From NCBI GenBank assembly GCA_001931875.2, contig MSJH02000644.1:1-40672 (forward strand): DNA of 40,672 nt, read 5' to 3'. Both the position numbers and the translations under genes were made by a program. Each line of letters starts with the position of its first letter. Within the stretch, counting starts at the first letter, position 1. The DNA is from Byssochlamys sp. IMV 00236. Lineage: Eukaryota > Ascomycota > Eurotiomycetes > Eurotiales > Thermoascaceae. The notes below the pieces were generated by a model. The model saw nothing but the letters and a program-made list of their open reading frames with translations, had not been told where the DNA came from and searched no databases. This document shows positions 31,840-40,672 of this stretch, one piece after another.

Positions 31840-31846
31840 TATATAA
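31840..31846 (+). promoter_or_regulatory. TATA box, TATATAA
   Basis: Consensus TATA element 418 bp before the ATG at 32264 and followed by C/T-rich sequence, as at fungal transcription starts. Confidence 0.4.
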
Positions 31847-31895
31847 TAATATCATAGCCATCCCTTCCTGGTTTTTGCTTTTCTCGCCTTTTCCC

Positions 31896-31936
31896 ATGTA
31901 TTATTATCGAAATTCTTCCCTCGCATGATGATCTAA
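31896..31936 (+). promoter_or_regulatory. Two overlapping upstream ORFs in the leader
   Basis: ATG at 31896 opens a 10-codon frame ending at 31928. A second ATG at 31925 overlaps its stop codon and opens a 3-codon frame ending at 31936. There is no other ATG before the main start at 32264. Confidence 0.4.
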
Positions 31937-32263
31937 TTAATTCCATTCTCTCCCAACTGTTATTGTTGGCTGTGACCTGGAAGCACAGTTCTTCTCCGGG
32001 CTCTTTTCATTCTACCGTTGCTGGAGCTGTGTTCTGGTTTTCTTCATAACCGATTGCTTCGCGTTTTGACAGCTTATAATTCTATTTCGGGCTTTCATTT
32101 ATTAACTTCAATCTTCGATCTCCAATTGCAAGCACGTCGCGTGCTCTTCTAGTAGAGGGTTGATCTTTCTGCTGAACTACGAAACGGTTCGCCAATTCAC
32201 TGTCTATTTACGGGCCTCGATTGCCAGCAGTTCCAGCGCTTTGGAAAGGGAAAATCACAGAGG

Positions 32264-34400
32264 ATGGTGACCGTGGAACCAACAGACGAAGAGTTCGACT
32301 CTCTTCCACCGGCGGTGAGACGAAAGGTATGTATATACTTTTCTTGCACTATTATGCCCCCAACGGAATTCGGCAACCATGCAGGTAGCCTAGCAGCTAT
32401 CGCTATTCTAGTCCATCGTTTGAAATGGCCATGGGTTGTGTCGTATTTCTGTCGGCCATCCTTCGCACTACGTTGATTTTAGTTTCACTGCATTTCTCCG
32501 GCGCTTAGTTATTATTCTCGATGCTGTCGAATGCGCCACCTTCCTGAGATACCCTCTTCTTTTACCGTGTTTTGCATTGTTTGTTCATGGTTCCCTTGTC
32601 CAAAGCTCTGCGCCAACGACTCAGTAGTAGTCTGAGCGCTGGATCTGTGGGGATTGCCAACACATCATGGCGTTGTGAAAAGGGGCGAACTATGCACACT
32701 ATGCACAGCATGGAAGCTATAGCACGTTTGGGGTTTGGCTTATCGGGCCCTGGAGAGACCGATATCCACTGATCCCTGAACGATTTGGCTATCGGCACAG
32801 CAACAATCCCCACCCTGCTCCCCTGAACCTCAACTCTATTCGCATTCTATGCTTGACTATCGACCACGGGTTCCTGGATCGCCCGACTGCGGCAGATAGT
32901 CTGGGGGCCTTCGGAACGGTCTCGCGGGCTCGTATGCAGACGTTGCAGGAAGGAATGGCCGTGGAAGAACCGCCATGGCCACCGCCGGTCTCAGATCGGA
33001 CTCAATAATCGTACATTGCTAACGGGGGACCCTCTTTACTATAGTTTTTCTCGAACCTTGAGCGTCTACGTCTCGAGCGAATGCGATTAGAGCATAGCGA
33101 TCCGAGCTTTGACCAGGACCATTCTTCAGGAGTATTCGCTGCCCATTATTTTCAGCTTCGCAGATCCAGTACGACTTCTCGCGTGAATACTTCTCCCAAG
33201 AAGCGCGGTTCACAAAGAGGTCGACGGCTTCGCAAGGCCGAATCCGCCCAGGCAGCCTATCTTGCAACTCGGGCCGAGTCTTTGTGGTTTCATTCCTTAC
33301 CTCCGAAGGTCCAGCAGAAGCATTTCTCTAAAGAAGAACGAATCCTCTTTCGAAAAGGTTATCGCAATACCGTGATTCTCGACGCTGCCGACGAGGCGCT
33401 GTGTAGACTCGAGCAACGACGCCAGACCAAACGGTCGTTGAAACCGTCTCAATCAGAACCATCCAGCGCGCGAAATTCAATCGTATCTCAGGCCTCTCAA
33501 TCTCCCGTTGACTCGGCCATCGACATGGACAGCGCTTTCATTGACAGTAGCCGTTGGTTGGAGGGAGACGGAGATCTTGATCTCTCGCTGTACGATTACC
33601 ACAATCATGTGGTCGACACCGTGCCCACCAGCGAGAAGCCACCTCGCAGGCGAGCTACCTTCCGGCGAACATTGTCCACCACCTCAATGCATCTGAGCCG
33701 GGCTTCAACTTCCAATATCCACACTAAAGTACCTGGGTCCAGCCGGTCAACCACTGCACCAGCTCCGTTCGCAAAGCGCATGCACCGTGCTTCCACCTCC
33801 CGTCCTGTATCCAGCCATCCTACTACTTCTCGCCATATCGCTCGCGGCTCCGTTTCGAGCATCGAGCCCGGCGCCCAATACTACCAAGACCCAGATGCTC
33901 GCTTGAAACTGAGAGTCTATCTGGCATCACCGCAGAAATTTGACGAGGCAGTCGAGTTCGGGTTCCCTTCGCTAGAAAGCAAGGACAGCGCCCGTACAAC
34001 AAAATTGGCAGAAGACCGCAACCAGAAACCTGACGAGCCCCACGGCATCGTCACAGAGGAAGACAGCACTTTCGGCGTCGAGGACACGCTCCACAGTCGA
34101 AGAAATTCGATATCGAAACCACTTAATTTGCAGCGCCTCTCTCGACGGATACAACCTGTTCCTGTATCGGGGAGCAGAGCGCCCGGTCACAACCGGGAGA
34201 TGACATTGAAAATGACACTGACGAGACCGGATCTGCGGACGGACTCGCCCGTTTCGCCGTCGATGTCAGAAGAGGCGGACGATCCCCTCAAGTTGGCTGA
34301 TTTACCGCCGGCAGACCAGAACTCGGTGGTCTGGGACTCACAACAGGATGAGCGCGGTGTGATAAAGAAGGTGTGGCAGAGGCTTCGAGGAAGAAACTAG
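32264..34400 (+). CDS. Uncharacterised Ser/Arg-rich protein, LPPAVRRKFFSNLERLRL N-terminus
   Basis: Function not recognised. Two exons, 32264-32326 and 33045-34400, separated by a 718-nt intron (donor GTATGT, branch GCTAAC near 33020, acceptor TATAG), give 472 aa. The junction is phase 0 and joins DSLPPAVRRK to FFSNLERLRL, a smooth amphipathic helix, which supports the splice. The following LWFHSLPPKVQQKHFSKEE repeats the LPP-V-(R/Q)(R/Q)K-F pattern of residues 14-23, so the N-terminal third carries two related short motifs. Residues 150-300 are Ser/Thr/Arg-rich and probably disordered. The C-terminus ends basic and helical (GVIKKVWQRLRGRN). No membrane segment or catalytic motif. A gene is well supported by frame length and splice signals; the role is unknown. 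Confidence 0.72.
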
Positions 34401-34967
34401 GTCAACTCTGGGTCCGTGCTCTGTCTGTGCTCTGTCTGCAGCTTTAGACCGTGTTCTGTTCTTCTGTCTAGACTCTAGAGACTCTAGACACGCCCTACAT
34501 GCCGTTGTCGCCACTATCATTCCTCTCTTCTCCCCGACATCCCTCAGGTCTCTGTCCGTGCACACGCTCAGACAGACCACCAAACCATTGATGACATGAA
34601 TGAAACTGTACAGGCATTTCTTATTCTATTCCTACCATTGTGCAGCCGGGGTTTTCTGTTTAGGACTTGGGAGCTTTTCTGTTTTGCCTGTTTGTCTGTT
34701 GCTAGCGTGGTCGTTTAGGGATCTTGTGCAGCGCATAGTAAAGTATCCAATACCATCTATCTAGGTATCTTTAGAAAGAACCAATCAATGGGTCAATCGA
34801 TCAACCAAGGATTCATCGAGGTATTTGAGAAACTGCATGGAGTCTGCAGTCTATATATAGATATAGAAATAATGGAAACCTGGAAATATGGAATCTCTAG
34901 GCGTCTTCAGACTGACATTTCTGTGATATGGTAAGCGCCGTGCCTGAATAAGGCATGCCTCAGCTGG

Positions 34968-34973
34968 CACGTG
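34968..34973. promoter_or_regulatory. CACGTG E-box upstream of vps10
   Basis: The hexamer lies in GGCACGTGAC, 274 bp before the vps10 ATG. A bHLH site is possible; not proven. Confidence 0.3.
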
Positions 34974-35080
34974 ACATGGAGCTTAGGACACGCTGGAGCT
35001 CCCATCGAGGCAACAGCTGCGATATCAAAACATCAGCTTCATTTATTTCCCGGAGAGTTTGCCACCATAGCCAGCCGAGT

Positions 35081-35227
35081 GTAAGTGGTTCTGTTCCTGT
35101 TTGAGTATTCAGAGTCTTGTCTCTCATTGCCTTCCATCTCGTTGCAGCCAGCTAACATCTCCCGTTGCTCCAGCCCGCACCTATCCGCGCGGCTAGCTGT
35201 TCTTCCTGATATCCTTCTGTGATGCAG
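35081..35227 (+). other. Putative 5'-UTR intron of vps10
   Basis: Strong donor GTAAGT at 35081, branch GCTAAC near 35150, acceptor ATGCAG at 35227, 14 bases before the start codon. Splicing here would remove a 3-codon upstream ORF whose ATG is at 35222. An alternative acceptor is TTGCAG at 35147. Confidence 0.45.
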
Positions 35228-35241
35228 GTCTAATAACGGCC

Positions 35242-38200
35242 ATGATTACCCGCTGGCTTCTCCTTGTGAGCTGTCTGCTGCTGGCGCTGGTCGCTCAGCC
35301 TAGCACGGCAAAGAAGTCCGATGGTCCTAAGATAACGGCGACACAATTCGACCATGAACCCATCAACCTGTTCTACTTCGAGGACAGCGACACGGTGATA
35401 TTCCAAGATGCTGACACCAGTGACATATATCGATCCTTCGACGGAGGTGAAAAATGGGAGGTCGTCGACGATGAGGATAGCAAGATGAAGGGCAACGTCT
35501 GGACGGTCATACCGCATCCCAACGACAAGACAAAGGCCTATATCCTGGGAACCCAGGGGAGGCATTGGGTCACAACCGACCAGGCAAAGACATGGCGCCC
35601 CTTCGAGCTATCAGTCATACCATTGCTGATGCGGTCACCCCTCTCTTTCCATGGTCGCGATTCCAACAAAGTGATCTTCCAGGGTGAGGAGTGTGCCGGG
35701 TTCCATTGCTTCCAGAGAGCATTCTACACTCGTGACAACTTCCTCACAGTTTCGCCTCTGCGTGATGGTAGCCACATGTGTTCCTGGGCTGTGGGAACGC
35801 CTGAGTTTGCCCGTGAATTGGAAGCCGCCGATGAGATCGAGGACCGCGTTCTCTGTATCGTTCCGGGTTTGAAGGTGCCTTACGTATACGCCAACCGTCT
35901 TGTCTACTCGGATGATTACTTCACAACTGACGAAGAAGGGATCGAGGCGAAGCTCGATCAAGGGAGGCCGATCAGTGGTATCATCAGTACCGCATCGGTC
36001 AAGAAGTATCTGGTGGCCGCCGCCAAGTCGCAGGGAACAGATGAGCTTGCGCTGTATGTGACGGATGACACAAAAGTGTGGCATCGGGCAGAGTTCGGTG
36101 ACCACAAGCTCGAGGAGGATGCCTACACGGTTCTTGAGAGTACAAACTACAGTATCCAGGTGGATGTCCTGACTACACTCCCCACCAGCGGCATGGGTGT
36201 GCTATTTACCTCGAACTCCAACGGTACTTATTTCACCCGCAACATCGAGCATACAAACCGGAGTCCCGGGGGATTGGTTGATTTTGAGAAGATCGCCAAC
36301 ATTCAGGGTATCGTACTGGTTAACGTTGTTGACAACTGGGAGGAAGTGGAAAAGACAGACGCTACATCCAAGAAGATTGTCAGTAAAATCAGTTTTGACG
36401 ATGGCCGTACATTCCAATCACTCAAGGTTGGTGACAAGTCGCTACATCTCCACTCTGTCACTGCCTTCGCCAATGTCGGTCGTGTCTTCTCGAGTCCGGC
36501 CCCTGGTATAGTCATGGGAGTAGGCAACATTGGGGATCATCTTAAGAGCTATGAATCCGGCGACCTTTACGTGTCTGATGACGCAGGTGTCACCTGGCGC
36601 AAGGCTCTCGATGGATCGCACAAGTACGAGTTCGGCGACCAAGGTGCTGTTATTATGGCCATTCAGGACAAGGAGAAGACGGACAAGATTCAGTTTTCTA
36701 TTGACCATGGGAAAGAATGGGAGACTGCCGAGTTGAAGCACAAGATCCACACCAGGCTGCTTACAACGACCCCCGATTCGACCAGCCTGAAGTTCATCTT
36801 GGTTGGCGCTGTGGAAAAAGACCTCAACAGAGAATGGATTGTCTATTCCATCGATTTTGGCGGACTCCACGAGCGGAAGTGTGGCAAGGATGATTTCGAG
36901 AAATGGCCCGCACGATTGGATGAGAATGGAGAGCCGGACTGTCTCATGGGCCATAAACAATTCTACCGCCGTCGCAAGGCCGATGCCGACTGTTTCATTG
37001 ATGAGGAATTCAAAGACCCGGAACCTATCTTTGAACCCTGCAAGTGTACTATCGAAGACTTTGAGTGCGATTACAACTTTGTCCGCAGCGAGGATAGAAA
37101 GAAATGTGTCCCTGCCAGACCCCTCGTCCCACCGAAGGGGGCATGCCAGAAGCCTAGTGACAAGTACGTGGGCCCATCCGGTTGGAGGTTGATTCCAGGG
37201 AACGCCTGTATAAGAAATGGGGGTGAGAATCTCGACAAGGATGTGGAGCGCTCTTGCGACGAAGCAGCGACAGCACCCGATGGTGCTGTCAGTGCGACAA
37301 AATACGTCTTCGACGCGCCGCGATTCGGTGATTTCTATTATCTGGAGAGGGCGCCCACTAGCGGCGGAGATGACGAGACGATCGTTCTAGTTACCAGTGA
37401 TAACGAACTCTTCATCACACACGACCATGGCAAGAACTGGAAACGGGCCTTGGAAGGCTCGAAGATCCGAGAGATCGTACCTCATCGCTACTTCAACGAT
37501 CATGCATTCTTCCTTACAGATAGCAAACAGGCCTTCTGGACGGTCGATCGTGCTCATCATCTTTCCGAGTTTGAGGCCCCAAGTCCCCCAAACAAGGACA
37601 GAGTGCCGACCCTTGGCTTCCACCCACAGTACAAGGACTGGCTGATCTGGACTGGACATGCTTGTACCGGACTTGGCTGCAATTCCGTGGCTTCTATCAC
37701 CAAAAACAGAGGCGCCAAGTGGGAGCTTCTCCTCCGTGGTGTCCGCAAATGCGATTTTATGGCCAGGGATGATCGCAAAGACAGCGAGAATCTCATCTTC
37801 TGCGAGCAATTTGAGAACGAGGATCCAGACAACGGCGCTCTGCAGCTCGTCTCTAGCGACAATTGGTTCTATGAAAGCAAGGTCCACTTCACGAAGGTTG
37901 TTGATTTTGCTACGATGGAGGAATTCGTCGTCGTAGCTGCGCGGAACCCCGAGAACGAGGAGTCGCTCAAGGTGGACACCAGCGTTGACGCAAGAGTCTT
38001 TGCTGATGCCGAGTTCCCGCCCAACTTTGATGTCCCTGTGCAGAAAGCCTACACGGTTTTGGATAGCTCGACACATGCTGTCTTCCTGCATGTGACTGTG
38101 AACAACATGGAAGAACGTGCCTATGGATCGATCATTAAGAGCAACAGCAACGGCACCTCTTATGTCCTCAGTATTGATGCTGTCAACAGGAACGACAACG

Positions 38201-39782
38201 GTTACGTCGATTTTGAGAAGATGCAGGGCCTGGAAGGGGTCGCGGTAGTCAACGTTGTTGGGAACGTCAAAGATGTGGAGAAGGGACAAGGGAAGAAGTT
38301 CCGGACCATGATCACCCACAATGACGGAGCACAATGGACACTTCTGGCGCCGCCATCGAAAGACTCAGAAGGCAAGGGTTACAACTGCAAAACCAACAAC
38401 GGAAAGCCCACGGAGAAGTGCGCGCTACACCTTCATGGCTATACTGAGCGAAGAGATCCTCGGGCCACCTATGCGTCCGCCTCGGCGGTTGGTATCATGA
38501 TGGGCGTTGGAAACGTTGGTGAATACTTGACCAACAAGCAAGATGGCGAGACTTTTATTACCCGGGATGGCGGTATTACCTGGAAGGCTGTCAAGAAGGG
38601 AAGCTATTTATGGGAGTATGGCGACCAAGGTTCGGTCATTGTCATCGTTGAAGAGTCCAAACCGACCAAGGTTGTCTACTACAGCGTCGATGAGGGCGAG
38701 ACTTGGGAGGAATATCAGTTCTCGGATGTTGAGATGCAGATCGATGTAATCTCCACCGTTCCCTCGGACACGTCAAGGAACTTCCTCCTCTGGGGACGAG
38801 AACTGGGTGACAAGAAGAAGATTGCGACTGTTAACCTCGACTTCAGCGGTCTTCGCGACCGGCTTTGCAACTTGGAAGAAGACTCGGCTGAAAATGAAGA
38901 TTATTACCTCTGGGAACCCAAGCACCCGATGCAGGAGAACAACTGTCTCTTCGGCCACATTGAGCAGTACCACCGCAAGAAGCCGTCGGCGCACTGCTGG
39001 AACGACTGGAAGCAGCCGCACATCCACCGCATTGCTCAGAACTGCACCTGCACTAGAGAGGATTATGAATGGTAAGGAGACTCTTCTAATAAAATAGTCG
39101 TTTAATCGCAGGTTTAATGCTGACACCGTTTAATAGCGATTATAACTACGAACCGCAAAGCGATGGCAGCTGTGCTCTGGTTCCAGGCCTTCCGAAGCCG
39201 GACGCCCTGGCTGTCTGTCGGGATGACCCTGAGGCAATTGAATATTGGGAGCCGACTGGCTACCGTCGTATTCCGTTGACAACCTGCCAGGGTGGACTGC
39301 AGCTTGACCACATCGTGTCCAAGCCGTGTCCCAACAAGGAGAAGGAATACGAGAAAAAGCATGGCATCAGTGGTGTCGGACTGTTCTTTGCCATTGTAAC
39401 TCCCATCGCAGTGGCCGCAGGTGCTGGATACTGGATCTACACGAAATGGGACGGCAAATTCGGTCAGATCCGTCTGGGTGAGAATGTTGGCGGCGCCGAC
39501 GGCATGTTCTCACGCGACTCTTCCCTTGTGACCGTGCCGATTGCGATCATCGCCGGCATTGTCGCTGTGGCCAAGGCACTCCCATTGCTAGGCATGAGTC
39601 TCTGGAGAAGCGTTAGCGGATATGTGCGTCTTCCCGGACGAGGTGGCATCGGTTCGCAGAGGCCATATTCGTCAAGAGGCGCATTTGCCGCTCGAAGAGG
39701 CGATTACGCGAGCGTTGTCGAAGACGAGGACGAACTCCTTGGCGTTGAAGACCTCGAAGGGGAAGAGGACGAGGAGGTGTAA
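35242..39782 (+). CDS. vps10: VPS10, vacuolar protein sorting/targeting receptor (sortilin family)
   Basis: Late-Golgi receptor that sorts soluble hydrolases such as carboxypeptidase Y to the vacuole and cycles back by retromer. Exons 35242-39071 and 39137-39782 give 1491 aa, the usual fungal length. Signal peptide about 1-23 (cleavage after STA). Two luminal VPS10 domains follow, each a propeller with Asp-box repeats ([24 protein letters not shown]; then [32 protein letters not shown]). Each is closed by a Cys-rich 10CC module: [12 protein letters not shown] and [12 protein letters not shown] with their paired Cys, plus DFECDYNF and DYECDYNY, the second created by the splice. A membrane helix is at about 1355-1377, with a further hydrophobic stretch at 1407-1430. 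The tail is acidic with a dileucine signal EDEDELL near 1472-1478. Identity is firm. Confidence 0.96.
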
Positions 39783-40672
39783 ACATAGAGCGCTTTCCTT
39801 TTTCTGTTTTGCCTTTTACCTTCTGGTGTTTCCGCTGAGTGAGCTATGTCTTTTTGTCCTCTATATGATATATGAGTGAACGGATTCAGAGATGCATCTT
39901 ATTTTTTGTCTTTTTGGTGATGTGATGTTACTGGTCCTGTCGAATGGCAGGCCATGTTTTGTGCTTAGAGAAGGTAGAATGGAATGATATGATACAATAG
40001 ATATATCAGCCTGCTTTGTATGTGGTTGAGAGTGGTTTTGAAGTGCGCTGCGTTTCAGATATTACCATACTTTGAGGCTGTAACTATAGTAGATCCAATC
40101 TTGGGGGCGGCCTATCTACCAAGGTCTTTTCTCCTTACGTTTCTGATGACTTGCGGGACGATTTATTCATCATTGGAGCCAATGTTCTACTGTACAAATA
40201 TAAACATGGAAAGTGCTCGTTATAAGACATCATTTTATGTGAAATCATAATAAAAAAAAACCACCATTACATATTATAATCAGTTAGTTACTGGCTACAG
40301 AGAAATCCAGCACAAAGAATAGACAGCTATATATCTATCTCCAGAAATACTTCTCCATTATCATAATCCTCAACACATCTCCTCTAAACTCCCCCCAGAC
40401 TCCCCAGACTCCTACTTATACAAATATTGAAACAAGTCCTGTTTCCGGCCCCAGAAGCTGGTCAATAATCGCCGCTATAATCCGAAACATGATCATCCAT
40501 CTCTTTATTCTTGCTTCTCACTCTCACTTCGAGACAGCAGATCATTAGGCCCAAACGAACCCGGAAGAAGCTACTGCATGTCAGTATCTACTCGAAGAGT
40601 TTTAACGAATGGGATTATCCCCGGATACTCGAAAGAGAGAGAAGAGAGAAGAGAGAAAAGAAAAAAAAAAGG
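39783..40672. other. 3' flank of vps10, no gene assigned
   Basis: 0.9 kb of mostly AT-rich sequence with AATAAA-like words at 40246-40253. The last 230 bp may hold the end of a minus-strand gene, but the evidence is too thin to call it. Confidence 0.45.
40631..40672. repeat. Purine-only (GA/A)n tract at the window edge
   Basis: Forty-two bases of only A and G, (GA)n passing into poly-A. On the minus strand this is a pyrimidine tract, as found in fungal promoters or before splice acceptors. Confidence 0.8.

Larger units (their letters stand above)
28679..32263. other. 3.6 kb region without a convincing gene
   Basis: The longest gap in the window. 28680-30150 is AT-rich and full of TAG/CTAG words, with a degenerate AGACT array (29101), a 14-bp palindrome (29194) and two TACGGAGTA sites; a third lies at 30482. 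30150-31400 is mixed in composition with short overlapping open frames on both strands, most without ATG and none recognisable. From 31830 on it looks like a normal promoter and leader for the following gene: TATATAA at 31840, then C/T-rich sequence with two tiny upstream ORFs. A non-coding RNA gene or decayed element in the middle cannot be excluded. Confidence 0.55.
34401..35241. other. Intergenic spacer and VPS10 promoter
   Basis: 0.84 kb. It holds the 3' UTR of the preceding gene, a TATA-like run at 34851-34858, a palindrome AGGCATGCCT at 34951, CACGTG at 34968 and a probable 5'-UTR intron. No other gene seen. Confidence 0.5.

Noticed and set aside
31396..31857. 153-codon plus-strand frame in the gene-poor region
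   Set aside because: It starts with TTG rather than ATG, has no recognisable motif, and overlaps the probable promoter of the next gene.
37387..38334. 315-codon open frame on the minus strand
   Set aside because: Antisense shadow of the vps10 exon, caused by its codon bias; no independent start or domain.
40440..40672. Possible 3' end of a minus-strand gene: acceptor-like CTGACATGCAG followed by a frame ending SRSESEKQE and a stop near 40516
   Set aside because: Only one short exon would be inside the window, the frame depends on the choice between two acceptors, and nothing in it is recognisable.

Overview
This is filamentous ascomycete DNA. Spliceosomal introns of about 45-75 nt with GTRNGT donors, CTNAC/CTGAC branch points and YAG acceptors interrupt most genes, and every recognisable protein is of Pezizomycotina type. 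The gene content (QutA-like regulator, GldB-like reductase, VPS10, Sec10) suggests an Aspergillus/Penicillium-like genome (Eurotiales), but the species cannot be fixed from sequence alone. I rebuilt the split genes by hand; all exon joins stated keep frame and restore family motifs.

Left part (1-9.5 kb): the 3' part of a DHA1-type MFS transporter runs off the left edge. It converges on an 876-aa Zn2Cys6 regulator of the QutA/QA-1F type. A divergent 1.2 kb spacer leads to a Cys-rich protein with FYVE-like zinc spacing. Nus1 (dolichol synthesis) and Sec10 (exocyst) then share a 297-bp divergent promoter.

Middle (9.5-24.3 kb): Sec10; an HNH_2-domain protein between long AT-rich spacers; an intronless phosphohexomutase of bacterial type; an intronless membrane-anchored alpha/beta hydrolase; a 128-aa DUF1115/Prp3_C-type protein; a ten-exon TauD/TfdA dioxygenase; and, divergent from it, an eleven-exon aldo-keto reductase of the glycerol dehydrogenase type.

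Right part (25.4-40.7 kb): AMP deaminase (purine salvage), a 3.6 kb stretch with no convincing gene, an unrecognised Ser/Arg-rich protein with an unusually long first intron, and the vacuolar sorting receptor VPS10.

Most genes are unrelated housekeeping or metabolic neighbours; there is no clear biosynthetic cluster, CRISPR, rRNA, tRNA or intact transposon. The most unusual points are the 9-mer TACGGAGTA, found six times and only outside genes, the bacterial-type mutase, the FYVE-like protein, and the micro-exons of the dioxygenase and the reductase.
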